This document shows, piece by piece, positions 44,669-55,162 of a stretch of 64,000 bases of DNA. A program made the translations under genes and the position numbers. A model generated the notes under the pieces. That model was not told where the DNA came from and did not search any database. It was given only the letters and a program-made list of their open reading frames with translations. Origin of the DNA: an uncultured Pelagibacteraceae bacterium (GTDB taxonomy: Bacteria; Pseudomonadota; Alphaproteobacteria; Pelagibacterales; Pelagibacteraceae); NCBI GenBank assembly GCA_902579985.1, contig CACHIV010000002.1, forward strand, positions 1-64,000, in the 5' to 3' direction. Numbering within the stretch: the first letter of the stretch is position 1; every line of letters begins with the position of its first letter.

Positions 44669-45588
44669 TAATTTTTATTTTTTCTATTTTGTTGAAGCTT
44701 CGCAAAATCTTCGTCTGCGTGATAAGATGATCGAGTAAGTGGAGACGACGATACTAATAAAAAACCTTTAGCTTTAGCAATTTCCCCTAACTCATCAAAT
44801 TCTTTGGGTGAATAATATCTGTCTAAAGGAAAATGTTTAACTGAAGGTTGAAGATATTGGCCAATAGTTAAAAAATCAACATCAGCTGATTTTAAATCAT
44901 CCATTACCTGTATAATTTCTTCCTTTTTTTCTCCAAGTCCAACCATTATTCCAGACTTAGTAAATATATTTTTGTTTATTTTTTTTGCATTTTTTAACAG
45001 TTCTAATGATGAAAAATATCTAGAACCAGGTCGTACTTTTAGATAAAGGCTTGGAACGGTTTCAATATTGTGATTAAAAACATCTGGATTTGCGTCTAAA
45101 ACTTTTTTATAGGAATCTCCTTTTCTTAAAAAATCTGGCGTTAAAACTTCTATTGTTGTTTTGGGATTTATTTTTCTAGTTTGTTTAATAACTTCATAAA
45201 AATGATTTGAGCCACCATCCTTTAAATCATCTCTATCCACTGATGTAATTACTACATGTCTTAAATTTAATTTTTTTACTGCACTAGATATTTTATAAGA
45301 CTCAAAAGGATCTAATTTGCCAGGTTTACCAGTTTTAACATCACAAAAAGCACATGCTCTCGTACAAGTATCACCCATAATCATAAATGTTGCATGTCTT
45401 TTGCTCCAACACTCTGTAATATTTGGACAATTTGCTTCCTGACAAACTGTTATTAGATTATTTTTATTTATAATTGTTTTTGTTAAAAAAAATTCTTTAC
45501 TATTTGTTAATTTAGATCTAATCCAAATTGGTTTTTTTTTAATTGGATTAGAAGGTTTATTAATTTTTTCTGGGTGCCTAATTTTCAT
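44668..45588 (-). CDS. lipA: Lipoyl synthase
   Basis: 306 residues, a radical-SAM enzyme with two iron-sulfur clusters. The auxiliary cluster ligands are in [12 protein letters not shown] near residue 50 and the SAM cluster in CTRACAFC near residue 75. It inserts sulfur into octanoyl groups of lipoyl-dependent dehydrogenases. It overlaps the FtsB-like gene by one base. The pyruvate dehydrogenase genes often between eno-ftsB and lipA are absent here. Confidence 0.95.
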   Translation of the reverse strand: MKIRHPEKINKPSNPIKKKPIWIRSKLTNSKEFFLTKTIINKNNLITVCQEANCPNITECWSKRHATFMIMGDTCTRACAFCDVKTGKPGKLDPFESYKISSAVKKLNLRHVVITSVDRDDLKDGGSNHFYEVIKQTRKINPKTTIEVLTPDFLRKGDSYKKVLDANPDVFNHNIETVPSLYLKVRPGSRYFSSLELLKNAKKINKNIFTKSGIMVGLGEKKEEIIQVMDDLKSADVDFLTIGQYLQPSVKHFPLDRYYSPKEFDELGEIAKAKGFLLVSSSPLTRSSYHADEDFAKLQQNRKNKN

Positions 45589-45881
45589 TAATTTTTAATT
45601 ATATAAATTGTTTCTCCCTCTTTACCAAATAAAAATTTTTTTCTGATTAATATCTCAATATAATCCAAATCTAAATTACTACTTAATAAAGAATTTTTAA
45701 ATTCAAGATCTTCTATTTTATTTTTTAAAATAGCTTCTTTATTTTGAAGAGTTAATAATATCTCCTTTTTTTTAAAGTAAGAAAATAAACCTCTTTCTCC
45801 ATCTAATAAATTAAAAAAAAAATAGAGTAATAAAAAAGTCGAAATTAACAAAAAATAATTTTTTTTAATTTTACCAAACAT
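45588..45881 (-). CDS. FtsB/DivIC-family septum formation initiator
   Basis: 97 residues: one membrane helix (about 9-25), then a coiled coil (about 35-75; [19 protein letters not shown]) and a short C-terminal region ending with [13 protein letters not shown]. This is the FtsB/DivIC layout. It is expected to bridge FtsL and FtsQ in the divisome. Downstream of enolase, a position conserved across Proteobacteria. Confidence 0.8.
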   Translation of the reverse strand: MFGKIKKNYFLLISTFLLLYFFFNLLDGERGLFSYFKKKEILLTLQNKEAILKNKIEDLEFKNSLLSSNLDLDYIEILIRKKFLFGKEGETIYIIKN

Positions 45882-47137
45882 TAATTAATTTTATTCATTC
45901 TTGCTTTTTTTCCAAGCAATTCTTCTATACGTAATAATTGATTATATTTAGCAACTCTTTCAGATCTTGCTAAAGAACCAGTTTTAATTTGATTAGAATT
46001 AGTACCTACCGCTAGATCAGAAATAAATGTATCTTCACTATCACCAGATCTATGTGAAATAATTGTTTCAAATCCTATAATTTTTGCAAATTTAATAACT
46101 TCTAATGTTTCAGATACTGTTCCTATCTGATTCAGTTTAATCAAAATCGAATTAGATGAATTATTTAAAAAACCTTTTTTTAGTCTTTCTAAGTTAGTAA
46201 CGTAAAGATCATCACCTATTAATTGTATTTTATTCAGTAATTTCATAAATTTATTCCATGATTTCCAATCATTCTCTGCAAAAGGATCTTCAATAGATTT
46301 TATCTTATATTTATTAATAATTCTTAAATAGCCTTTAATAGATTTTTCTACTGAAATAAATTTTTTTGAATGTATAGAATATTTGTTTTTTTTATAAAGT
46401 TCGTTTGCAGCTACATCTAAACAAATAGATACATCTTTACCATTTTTAAATCCTGATTTCTTAATAGCAGTTACAAGTAAATCTAATGCTTTTTCATTGT
46501 TATTTATCATTGGGGCAAATCCGCCCTCATCTCCAACAGATGTCGATAAACCTTTTTTTTTTATCAAATCTTTTAATTTATTTATAACAATAAAACAAAT
46601 TCTCATCGCTTCTTTAAAACTTTTAGCTTTATCAGGTCTAATCATAAACTCTTGTATTCTTAAACCGTTATTAGCATGGGCACCACCATTTATAACGTTC
46701 ATTAAGGGAAAAGGTAATTTGAAATTATTTTTTACTAAAAAATTTTTATACAAAGGAATTCTTTTTATTTTAGAAGAAAGTTTCTTTACTGCCATAGATA
46801 CAGCCAATATAGCATTTGCACCAAATTTAGTTTTTTGTGTTGTACCATCAAGATTTATTAAGATTATATCAATTCTTTCTTGATCATGAACATTTAAACC
46901 TTTAAGTTTTTTTGAAATTTTTTTATTTACTAGGTCTACAGCAATTAAAACACTTCTACCTAAATATTTCTTATTATTTTTATCTCTTTTTTCAAAAGCT
47001 TCGTATGTCCCAGTTGATGCACCCGAAGGACAAATCGCTGATGAACTAAAATTTTTTGAATATACTTCTGCTTCTATCGTAGGATTTCCTCTACTGTCAA
47101 ATACTTGACGGGCTTTTACTTTTAAAATTTTACTCAC
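45881..47137 (-). CDS. eno: Enolase
   Basis: 418 residues. ARQVFDSRGNPTIEAEVY at the N-terminus, GDEGGFAP near residue 200, the magnesium-binding SIEDPFAENDW and the catalytic-loop ISHRSGDSEDTFISDLAVG are all intact. It converts 2-phosphoglycerate to PEP, which also feeds the PEP mutase of the phosphonate cluster and KdsA. It overlaps kdsA by one base. Confidence 0.96.
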   Translation of the reverse strand: MSKILKVKARQVFDSRGNPTIEAEVYSKNFSSSAICPSGASTGTYEAFEKRDKNNKKYLGRSVLIAVDLVNKKISKKLKGLNVHDQERIDIILINLDGTTQKTKFGANAILAVSMAVKKLSSKIKRIPLYKNFLVKNNFKLPFPLMNVINGGAHANNGLRIQEFMIRPDKAKSFKEAMRICFIVINKLKDLIKKKGLSTSVGDEGGFAPMINNNEKALDLLVTAIKKSGFKNGKDVSICLDVAANELYKKNKYSIHSKKFISVEKSIKGYLRIINKYKIKSIEDPFAENDWKSWNKFMKLLNKIQLIGDDLYVTNLERLKKGFLNNSSNSILIKLNQIGTVSETLEVIKFAKIIGFETIISHRSGDSEDTFISDLAVGTNSNQIKTGSLARSERVAKYNQLLRIEELLGKKARMNKIN

Positions 47138-47961
47138 TAATTCTTAATTAAATTATCTATATCTGAAAGTTGTTTTAATAAATTTTCTAATTTATCTAAA
47201 GGAACCATATTTGGTCCATCTGATGGAGCATTATCTGGATCTTGATGAGTTTCAATAAATACTCCAGCGACACCAACAGCAACAGCTGCTCTTGCCAAAT
47301 ACTCTACAAATTCTCTTTGGCCTCCACTTTTTTCTCCTAGTCCACCTGGTTGCTGAACGGAGTGAGTCGCATCAAAGATAACTGGATAACCATTTTTTGC
47401 CATTATTGGTAATGCTCTCATATCTGAAACTAAAGTATTATATCCAAAACTTGCACCTCTCTCAGTGACTAAAATATTTTTATTACCCGAGTCTGAAATT
47501 TTTTTAGTTACATTAATCATATCCCATGGAGCTAAAAACTGTCCTTTTTTAACATTTATAATCTTATTTGTTTTTGCTGCCGCAACTAATAAGTCTGTTT
47601 GTCTACATAAAAATGCTGGAATTTGAAGTACATCAACATGATTTGCAACTACTGAACACTGTTCAATGTTATGAATATCAGTCAGAATAGGGACGCCTAA
47701 TTGTTTTCTAATTTTATCAAAAACTGGAAGTGATGCTTCTAAACCTGCTCCTCTTTTTCCTTTAAGACTAGTTCTATTTGCTTTATCAAATGATGTTTTG
47801 TAAATAAATCCGACATTAAATTTCTTAGTAATTTCTTTAATTTTTCCTGCCATATCCATAGCATGTTGTTCTGTTTCAAGTTGGCAAGGTCCTGCAATTA
47901 TACAAATCTTATTATCGTTGGAGATTTCAATTTTTCCACAATTTACTTTAATACTGCTCAT
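47137..47961 (-). CDS. kdsA: KDO-8-phosphate synthase
   Basis: 274 residues of the aldolase fold. IIAGPCQLETEQHAMDMA near residue 20, YKTSFDKANRTS, and DATHSVQQPGGLGEKSGGQ near residue 200 are family signatures. It condenses PEP with arabinose-5-phosphate for the lipopolysaccharide inner core. It overlaps pyrG by 4 bases. Confidence 0.95.
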   Translation of the reverse strand: MSSIKVNCGKIEISNDNKICIIAGPCQLETEQHAMDMAGKIKEITKKFNVGFIYKTSFDKANRTSLKGKRGAGLEASLPVFDKIRKQLGVPILTDIHNIEQCSVVANHVDVLQIPAFLCRQTDLLVAAAKTNKIINVKKGQFLAPWDMINVTKKISDSGNKNILVTERGASFGYNTLVSDMRALPIMAKNGYPVIFDATHSVQQPGGLGEKSGGQREFVEYLARAAVAVGVAGVFIETHQDPDNAPSDGPNMVPLDKLENLLKQLSDIDNLIKN

Positions 47962-49574
47962 TTATGATTTTTTGCTGCTTTGATAAAAGACGAGAATAAA
48001 GGATGTGGGGCCAAAGGTCTAGATTTAAATTCAGGATGAAACTGAACACCTATAAACCAAGGATGATTTTTAAGCTCTATTATCTCTGGTAATTTGTGAT
48101 CTGGTGACATTCCTGAAAAAATTAATCCCTTTCTTTCAAATTGATCTTTAAGATTGTTATTAACTTCATATCTATGTCTATGTCTTTCCTTTATATATCT
48201 AGATTTATAAATTCTGTTTATGGCAGAATTATTTCTTAATTTAGCTTCATATAAGCCTAATCTCATTGTTCCACCTAAATTTTTATCTGTTCCTTTAATT
48301 ATTTTTCCATTTTTATCCCATTCACTAATCAATCCTATGACTGGATAACATTTTTTATCTAATTCACTTGATCCAGCTTTTTTAATTTTTAATTTATTTC
48401 TTGCAAATTCAATAATAGCCATCTGCATTCCAAAGCAAATACCAAGAAAAGGTATCTTATTTTCTCTGGCAAATTTTATTGCTGAAATTTTACCTTCAGT
48501 TCCTCTTTTACCAAAGCCCCCCGGTATTAATAATCCTGAAACATTTTGAAGACTTTTTTTAATTTCATTAGTTTTTAACTTATCTGACTCTATTCTAATT
48601 AAATTTACTTTTACTTTATTAGAAATACCTCCATGAATTAAAGCTTCATCTAAAGATTTATAAGCATCTTTCAAATTTACATATTTTCCAATTATTGCAA
48701 TATTGACTATTTTTTTTGTATTTAAGGTAATTTTTGTAATTCTCTTCCATGGACTTAGATTAGCCCTTTTTTTGGATTTTAGTTTAAAATATTTTAAAAC
48801 TTGTTTATCAAGTTTTTGATTAAAAAAACTAATAGGTGCTTCATAAATTGTTCTTACATCTACTGTTTCAATAACATTATCAATTGAAACATTACAAAAT
48901 AAAGATATTTTTTTTCTTTGATCTAAAGGTATAGATTGTTGAGATCTACAAATAATTATATCTGGTTGGATACCAATACTTCTCAACTCTTTAACTGAAT
49001 GTTGAGTTGGTTTAGTTTTTATTTCATCTGATGATTTTAAAAAAGGAACAAAAGTTAAATGAATAAATAAAGTCTTTGACTTGCCGTGTTCATTTGAAAA
49101 TTGCCTAATAGCTTCGATAAATGGTAAGCTTTCAATATCTCCCACAGTACCTCCAATCTCACATATAACAAAGTCTTCATCTGATATATCTTTTTTAATA
49201 AATTCTTTTATTCGATTTGTAATATGAGGTATAACTTGAACTGTTTTTCCGAGATACCCTCCTTGTCTTTCTCTTTTAATTACATCACTATAAATACGAC
49301 CAGTTGTTATATTATCTGATTGTTTAGAGGATATATTCGTAAATCTTTCATAATGACCTAAATCTAAATCTGTTTCAGCACCATCATCAGTTACAAAAAC
49401 TTCTCCATGTTGAAATGGACTCATTGTTCCAGGATCTACATTTAAGTATGGATCCATTTTTCTTAATCTAACTTTATATCCTTGAGATTTTAATAAGTAA
49501 GCTAACGAAGCTGAAGAGAGACCTTTACCTAGGGATGAAACCACACCGCCAGTGACAAAGATATATCGCGCCAT
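47958..49574 (-). CDS. pyrG: CTP synthase
   Basis: 538 residues. The synthase domain starts with FVTGGVVSSLGKGLSSASLAY; the class I glutaminase domain has LGICFGMQMAIIEFAR (catalytic Cys) and GVQFHPEFKSRP (His, Glu). It makes CTP, which the cytidylyltransferases of the phosphonate cluster and IspD consume. The gene lies 40 bases after secG and overlaps kdsA by 4 bases. Confidence 0.96.
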   Translation of the reverse strand: MARYIFVTGGVVSSLGKGLSSASLAYLLKSQGYKVRLRKMDPYLNVDPGTMSPFQHGEVFVTDDGAETDLDLGHYERFTNISSKQSDNITTGRIYSDVIKRERQGGYLGKTVQVIPHITNRIKEFIKKDISDEDFVICEIGGTVGDIESLPFIEAIRQFSNEHGKSKTLFIHLTFVPFLKSSDEIKTKPTQHSVKELRSIGIQPDIIICRSQQSIPLDQRKKISLFCNVSIDNVIETVDVRTIYEAPISFFNQKLDKQVLKYFKLKSKKRANLSPWKRITKITLNTKKIVNIAIIGKYVNLKDAYKSLDEALIHGGISNKVKVNLIRIESDKLKTNEIKKSLQNVSGLLIPGGFGKRGTEGKISAIKFARENKIPFLGICFGMQMAIIEFARNKLKIKKAGSSELDKKCYPVIGLISEWDKNGKIIKGTDKNLGGTMRLGLYEAKLRNNSAINRIYKSRYIKERHRHRYEVNNNLKDQFERKGLIFSGMSPDHKLPEIIELKNHPWFIGVQFHPEFKSRPLAPHPLFSSFIKAAKNHK

Positions 49575-49614
49575 GGAAGTATCTTATAGCGATTATTTAA
49601 TAAAATGAAAAGTC

Positions 49615-49917
49615 TTAATTATTATTTTCTGGAATTGATGGTGTATCGTCTATTTTTTCCTCAGTTTTATCTAAAACTGATGAGGTTGGTGTTAACTCTG
49701 CTCTTGATATTATAGTAAGTGCCAGACTACAAATTATAAATAAAGTTGCAACGATAGCCGTAGCTTTAGTCATAAAATTACCAGCTGATCTAGAAAACAT
49801 AAAATTATCTTGTGAAACACCTATTCCTAAAGCACCACCTTCAGACTTTTGCATAAGTATTAAACACACAAGTACAACGCCTATTACCAAATTGATTACT
49901 AATAAAATATTTTCCAT
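49615..49917 (-). CDS. secG: Protein translocase subunit SecG
   Basis: 100 residues with two membrane helices (about 3-21 and 50-70) and the conserved link LMQKSEGGALGIG. The C-terminal tail is polar and Asn-rich. It stimulates SecYEG export. It sits between tpiA (5 bases) and pyrG, a standard proteobacterial order. Confidence 0.92.
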   Translation of the reverse strand: MENILLVINLVIGVVLVCLILMQKSEGGALGIGVSQDNFMFSRSAGNFMTKATAIVATLFIICSLALTIISRAELTPTSSVLDKTEEKIDDTPSIPENNN

Positions 49918-49922
49918 CTGGA

Positions 49923-50663
49923 CTAACTATAGGTTTTTTTAACTATATCAATAAATTTATTAGCATTTTGAGAAGCTCCACCAATCAAAAAACCATCAAT
50001 GTTATCGATTTCTTTTAAATTTTTAATATTTTTAGGATTAACTGATCCTCCATATAAAATTTTTGGAAATTTTTTTTTAAATTTACTTTTAATAAACTGA
50101 ACTGTTTTTATTAGATCGTTTGATGATGGAATAATACCAGTTCCTATTGCCCAAACTGGTTCGTATGCAATAAAGATTTTTGATTTATTTTTAACTTTTT
50201 TTAAACCAATTTTAATTTGATTGGATAAAATTGATTTTGTCTTTTTTTTTCTTTTTTCAACTAATGTTTCACCAATACAAAAAATAACTTTAAGTTTTGC
50301 TTTTAGTGCACTTTTTATTTTTAGATTAATTAATTTATCATTCTCACCTTTTTTTCTATTTTCAGAATGTCCAACAATTACAAATTGAGCACCAATATTT
50401 TTCAGCATTTTACAATTAACAAATCCAGTAAAAGGTCCATAACTTTCGTTCTCGTGGCAATTTTGAGCACCTATTGCAATTTGACAGTTACTAAATTTTT
50501 TAGACAATGGACTTATTAGAGTATTTGGTGGACAATAAATTAATCTCCCTTTGTTTATTGCTTTAGATTTAGAAAATTTAATAACTTTATTTAATGTATT
50601 TAGTGAAGATAAATTCCCATACATTTTCCAATTAGCTACAAAATACATAAATTTATTTGTCAT
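49923..50663 (-). CDS. tpiA: Triosephosphate isomerase
   Basis: 246 residues. VANWKMYGN near the N-terminus holds the active-site Asn-Lys, FVIVGHSENRK the catalytic His, and IAYEPVWAIGTG the catalytic Glu. GGSVNPKN binds the phosphate. It interconverts DHAP and glyceraldehyde-3-phosphate. It is first in the tpiA-secG-pyrG-kdsA-eno-ftsB-lipA run and divergent from the ppiD-like gene. Confidence 0.95.
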   Translation of the reverse strand: MTNKFMYFVANWKMYGNLSSLNTLNKVIKFSKSKAINKGRLIYCPPNTLISPLSKKFSNCQIAIGAQNCHENESYGPFTGFVNCKMLKNIGAQFVIVGHSENRKKGENDKLINLKIKSALKAKLKVIFCIGETLVEKRKKKTKSILSNQIKIGLKKVKNKSKIFIAYEPVWAIGTGIIPSSNDLIKTVQFIKSKFKKKFPKILYGGSVNPKNIKNLKEIDNIDGFLIGGASQNANKFIDIVKKTYS

Positions 50664-50719
50664 AATGAAAAATTTAATCTATAGGTTTGTATTTTACACT
50701 TCAATATATTTATAAGAGA

Positions 50720-52141
50720 ATGATAAAAATCTTTAAAAATTTTACAAAAAAAAAATTTGCTGGATTAATACTAATCCTTGTAATTATAATAGCATTTGGA
50801 TTTGGAGGTTTTGGTGGTGGTTTTAATATTGGAAACCAAAACAATATAGCAAAAATAAATAATAAAAATATTACAACTCAGGATTTTATAGATTATTTGA
50901 ATCAATCTGGTTTAAGTCAAAAAGTTATAAAAGAAAATATTGATAAGAATATCATTGAAGAACTTTTAACAACATTAATTTCTACTGAAATATTGGGATT
51001 AGAGATTAAAGATCTAAATTTAAAGATTACAGAAAATATTTTGATCGAAAAATTAAAAAAAAATAAAAATTTTCAAGATAAAAAAGGCAAATTTCAAAGA
51101 ACAATTTATGAAAAATTTTTATTAACAAATAATTTAAATGCAACAGAATATGAATTAAAATTAAAAAATAATACTTTACAAAAACAATTATTTACTTACA
51201 TGAGTGGCGGGACTAAATCTTCAAATTTTTTAGTAAATAAATTATATAAAGAAAAAAATAAAAAATTAAATATAGATTATATTGCGCTAAAAAAATATTA
51301 TAAAAAAGTAAATGAATTTACAGATAATGAAATCAAAAAATTTATTAAAGAAAATAATGACCAATTAAAAAAGGATTATATTGATTTTTCCTATGCAATA
51401 ATTACACCAAAAAATCTAACTGGTTTAAATGAATATAATCAAATATTTTTCGAAAAGGTTGATGAAATTGAAAATATGATTTCTAAAAATATAGATTTAG
51501 ATACTATTCTTTCTGATTTTAATATTAAACCAACGATAGTCAAGGATTACAGTAATATCGGCGATAAAGAATCTATAGAAAATAAAATTTATAATTCTAG
51601 GAAAGATAAAATCGAAATTTTAGATGATGAAGATTCTTTTATATTTTATCAAATAGATAAAACTATTTCTAAAGTACCTAGTTTAAATAATAAAAAATTT
51701 GAAGCTCAAATAAGAGAATTATTATTTCAAAAAGAAAAATTTGAATTTAATAAAAAAATCCTAAATCAAATTAAACAGAAAAAATTTGATCAAGCTTCTT
51801 TTAATAAACTTGGATCAAAAGATATTAATAAGATTATATTAGATTCAATCAATGATGATGCTAAATTTGAAATTAATTCAATTGAGCTTTTATACTCTCT
51901 TCCAAAAAATTCTTTTACATTAGTTAGCGATTATAATGACAATATATTTATTGCAAAAATAGTAAGTTTTGAAGAAAAAAATTTTTCAGAAAATTCAAAA
52001 GAGTTTAAAAAAATTTCTAATGAATCAAATTCTATAAATAAGAATTTGATTTTAGAATCTTATGATTTATTTTTAAATACAAAATATAAAATTGTAATAA
52101 ATGAAAAAACTCTTGAAAGAGTAAAAAATTATTTTAAATAA
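50720..52141 (+). CDS. PpiD/SurA_N-type membrane-anchored chaperone
   Basis: 473 residues from the ATG at 50720 (MIKIFKNFTKKKFAGLILIL...), preferred over 50687 because a short basic leader precedes the helix as in PpiD. One membrane helix (about 14-32) is followed by a SurA_N-like helical region (about 40-150: ITTQDFIDYLNQSG, then LLTTLISTEILG). I see no parvulin catalytic signature in the remainder, so it may act as a chaperone without isomerase activity. It is the first gene of the trp run and overlaps trpE by one base. Confidence 0.72.
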   Translation: MIKIFKNFTKKKFAGLILILVIIIAFGFGGFGGGFNIGNQNNIAKINNKNITTQDFIDYLNQSGLSQKVIKENIDKNIIEELLTTLISTEILGLEIKDLNLKITENILIEKLKKNKNFQDKKGKFQRTIYEKFLLTNNLNATEYELKLKNNTLQKQLFTYMSGGTKSSNFLVNKLYKEKNKKLNIDYIALKKYYKKVNEFTDNEIKKFIKENNDQLKKDYIDFSYAIITPKNLTGLNEYNQIFFEKVDEIENMISKNIDLDTILSDFNIKPTIVKDYSNIGDKESIENKIYNSRKDKIEILDDEDSFIFYQIDKTISKVPSLNNKKFEAQIRELLFQKEKFEFNKKILNQIKQKKFDQASFNKLGSKDINKIILDSINDDAKFEINSIELLYSLPKNSFTLVSDYNDNIFIAKIVSFEEKNFSENSKEFKKISNESNSINKNLILESYDLFLNTKYKIVINEKTLERVKNYFK

Positions 52142-53595
52142 TGCTAAATCGAAGCCTCAAAAATTTTAAGTTTCAACATAAAAAGAATAATAACCAAATT
52201 TTATTTACTTCCTTTAAAACAAAAAATGATTTTGAGATTTTAAATTTAATTGACTCTTTTCTTAATGAAAAAAATAGTTTTATTTTTGAATCTGTTGAAA
52301 AAGGAAAAATAAAAGGCAGATATACAATTTTTGGAAAAAACCCAGATAAAATTTGGGAATTTAATAATAATAAATCATACTTAATTAATAATGGATTTAA
52401 GAAAATAATTAAAGGTGATCCAAATAAAGTTATAGAAAATTTAATAGAAGACTTTAATTTTAAAACACCTTCTAGTCTTCCACCTATTTGTTCTTTAATT
52501 TCAGGTTATTTTTCTTATGATGCAGTTAGATATATAGAAAAAATTCCCAATAAATGTAAAGATGACCTAAATATACCTGACGTAAGATTATTAAGGCCCA
52601 GAACTTTAGTTATTCACGATAATCTTAAAAAACAAATTTTTTATATAATCAATGTTTTTAAAGATGAAAAAATAAAAAATTATAAAAACAAATATTTAAA
52701 AATTATAGCTGAGATGAATGATTTATTAATACAATCATCAATTTATAAACAACCAATAATAAATAATAATTATAAAAACATTAAAATTAAATCCAATACA
52801 ACAAAAAATAAATTTTTAAATATAGTTAAAAAAGCAAAAAGTTATATTAAAATTGGAGATATTTTTCAGGTAGTACTGAGTCAAAGATTTGAAGCAAAAT
52901 TATCAAAAAAACCTTTAGAAATTTATAAGAAGTTAAGAGTTACTAATCCTTCACCATTCATGTTTTATTTTAATTTTCCTGACTTTCAAATTATAGGAGC
53001 AAGTCCTGAAATTTTAGTTAGATTAAGAAATAATAAAATTACTATTAGACCAATAGCAGGAACTAGACCAAGAGGAAAAAATTCTAAAGAAGATAATTTT
53101 TTTGCCAAGGATTTATTAAAAGATAAAAAGGAGCTCTCAGAACATTTGATGTTATTAGATCTTGGAAGAAATGATGCTGGTAAAGTTTCTAAAATTAATA
53201 CTGTAAAAGTTACAGAGAGCTTTATTATTGAAAAATATTCTCATGTTATGCACATTGTTTCAAATGTAACGGGTGTGTATAATAAACAATATTCAAAATT
53301 CAAATCTTTATTAGCAGGTTTTCCTGCTGGAACTGTTTCGGGAGCTCCTAAGATTAGAGCTATGGAAATTATTGATGAACTAGAGTCTACAAAAAGAAAA
53401 GTTTATGCTGGTGGAATAGGTTATTTCTCAGCAAATGGTGAGTTTGATACTTGTATAGCATTAAGAACGGCTGTAGCTAAAAATAATAAATTTTATGTTC
53501 AAGCAGGAGCAGGCATTGTAGCGGATAGTAAACCAATAAAAGAATATGAAGAAACTGTTAACAAAGCTAAAGCTTTGTTAAATGCTTTAAAATAA
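52141..53595 (+). CDS. trpE: Anthranilate synthase component I
   Basis: 484 residues. The C-terminal chorismate-binding domain carries IGASPEILVR, PIAGTRPRG, DLGRNDAGKV and FPAGTVSGAPKIRAMEII, all diagnostic of TrpE. It makes anthranilate from chorismate with ammonia supplied by TrpG, encoded directly after it (one-base overlap). The first tryptophan-specific step. No trp leader peptide is visible. Confidence 0.95.
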   Translation: MLNRSLKNFKFQHKKNNNQILFTSFKTKNDFEILNLIDSFLNEKNSFIFESVEKGKIKGRYTIFGKNPDKIWEFNNNKSYLINNGFKKIIKGDPNKVIENLIEDFNFKTPSSLPPICSLISGYFSYDAVRYIEKIPNKCKDDLNIPDVRLLRPRTLVIHDNLKKQIFYIINVFKDEKIKNYKNKYLKIIAEMNDLLIQSSIYKQPIINNNYKNIKIKSNTTKNKFLNIVKKAKSYIKIGDIFQVVLSQRFEAKLSKKPLEIYKKLRVTNPSPFMFYFNFPDFQIIGASPEILVRLRNNKITIRPIAGTRPRGKNSKEDNFFAKDLLKDKKELSEHLMLLDLGRNDAGKVSKINTVKVTESFIIEKYSHVMHIVSNVTGVYNKQYSKFKSLLAGFPAGTVSGAPKIRAMEIIDELESTKRKVYAGGIGYFSANGEFDTCIALRTAVAKNNKFYVQAGAGIVADSKPIKEYEETVNKAKALLNALK

Positions 53596-54167
53596 TGAAA
53601 ATTATATTAATAGATAATTACGATAGTTTTACTTTTAATCTTTATCACTATCTTTCATCATTTAGAATAAATGTAGAAGTATTTAGAAACAATAAAATTA
53701 CTGATAAAGAAATTATACAAAAAAAATATAATAAAATTGTAATTTCACCTGGTCCAGGTAATCCCAATCAATCAGGTAATTGTTTAAAAATAGTTAAAAA
53801 TTTATATAAAAAAATTCCAATTTTAGGTGTTTGTTTAGGACATCAAATTATCGGGCAAGTATTTGGCTCAAAAATTATCCAATCAAAAAAATTAATGCAT
53901 GGAAAAACAAGTATAATAAATTCCAAAAAGAAGGGTATATTAAAAAATCTTCCTTCTCAATTTGAGGCTACAAGATATCACAGTCTTATAATTGATAAAA
54001 AAACTTTATCTAAAGAACTTGAAATTACTGCTGAAACTAATGATGGACTAATAATGGGTGTTAAACACAAAAAATATAATATCCATGGAGTGCAATTCCA
54101 CCCAGAAAGTATTAAAACTAAACTAGGAATAAAAATTCTAAAAAACTTTATTAACTATAAAAATTAA
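53595..54167 (+). CDS. trpG: Anthranilate synthase component II (glutamine amidotransferase)
   Basis: 190 residues, class I glutaminase: IDNYDSFTFNLYHYL at the N-terminus, GVCLGHQIIGQVFG with the catalytic Cys, and VQFHPESI with the His and Glu. It supplies ammonia to TrpE and could also serve PabB. It overlaps trpE and trpD by one base each. Confidence 0.95.
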   Translation: MKIILIDNYDSFTFNLYHYLSSFRINVEVFRNNKITDKEIIQKKYNKIVISPGPGNPNQSGNCLKIVKNLYKKIPILGVCLGHQIIGQVFGSKIIQSKKLMHGKTSIINSKKKGILKNLPSQFEATRYHSLIIDKKTLSKELEITAETNDGLIMGVKHKKYNIHGVQFHPESIKTKLGIKILKNFINYKN

Positions 54168-55162
54168 TGAAACAATATATAGACAAAATCAAAGAGAAAC
54201 AAAATTTATCATTTGATGAAAGTATATCAGCTTTTGAATTACTAATGGAAGGCAAAGCAGATGATCAAGAAATATTTGATTTTTTGACATTTTTATCTGC
54301 TAAAGGTGAAACTTCAGACGAAATAGCTGGTGGAGTTTTTGTGCTTAGAAATAAGTCCAAAAGAGTAAGTGTAAATGATCATTGTATTGATACCTGTGGC
54401 ACTGGTGGAGACGGTATGAATACACTAAATATTTCTACAGCCTCTGCATTATTGCTAGCAAGTATGGGCATTAAAGTAGCAAAACATGGAAATAAGGCAG
54501 TTTCATCGAAGTGTGGTTCTGGTGATGTTTTAGAAGCTTTAAATATAAAAATTAATTTAGAGCCAAAAGATATTGAAAGTCAAATTAATAAAAATAATTT
54601 TGGTTTTATGTTTGCACCTAATTATCATAGTGCAATGAGATTTGTTGGGCCGACTAGAAAAAAAATTGGAAAAAAAACAATATTTAATATGATAGGACCT
54701 TTAAGTAGTCCTGCTTTAGTGAAAAGACAAGTTGTTGGTGTTTTTGATAAAAAGCTTTTAAAAATATTTGCAAATGCTTTAAAAAGTTTAGATATTCACT
54801 TTGCATGGATTGTAAATAGTGAAGATGGTCTGGACGAAATTTCTCCTTATGCAAAAACAAAAGTTATACAATTAAGACATGGTGAAATTTCGGAAATAGT
54901 TATTGATCCAAAAAAATTAAATATTAATGCTGATAAATTTGAAAATCTTGTTGGTGATGATGCAAAATTTAATGCAGATAAAATAATTAATATATTTAAA
55001 GCTGAAGATAATGATTTTTCTAAAGCTGTATGTTTGAATGCAGCTGCTGGATTAATAGTAAATGAATTTCATAAAAAATTTGAGGATGCCTATGATCATG
55101 CAAGGCAACATATTCTAAATGGTCTAGTCATAAAACATTTAAAAAAAATTCAAAATGGCTGA
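54167..55162 (+). CDS. trpD: Anthranilate phosphoribosyltransferase
   Basis: 331 residues. DTCGTGGDGMNTLNIST near residue 80 binds PRPP and KHGNKAVSSKCGSGDVLEAL follows; FMFAPNYHSAMRFVGPTRKK binds anthranilate. It transfers the phosphoribosyl group to anthranilate. It overlaps trpC by 8 bases. Confidence 0.95.
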   Translation: MKQYIDKIKEKQNLSFDESISAFELLMEGKADDQEIFDFLTFLSAKGETSDEIAGGVFVLRNKSKRVSVNDHCIDTCGTGGDGMNTLNISTASALLLASMGIKVAKHGNKAVSSKCGSGDVLEALNIKINLEPKDIESQINKNNFGFMFAPNYHSAMRFVGPTRKKIGKKTIFNMIGPLSSPALVKRQVVGVFDKKLLKIFANALKSLDIHFAWIVNSEDGLDEISPYAKTKVIQLRHGEISEIVIDPKKLNINADKFENLVGDDAKFNADKIINIFKAEDNDFSKAVCLNAAAGLIVNEFHKKFEDAYDHARQHILNGLVIKHLKKIQNG

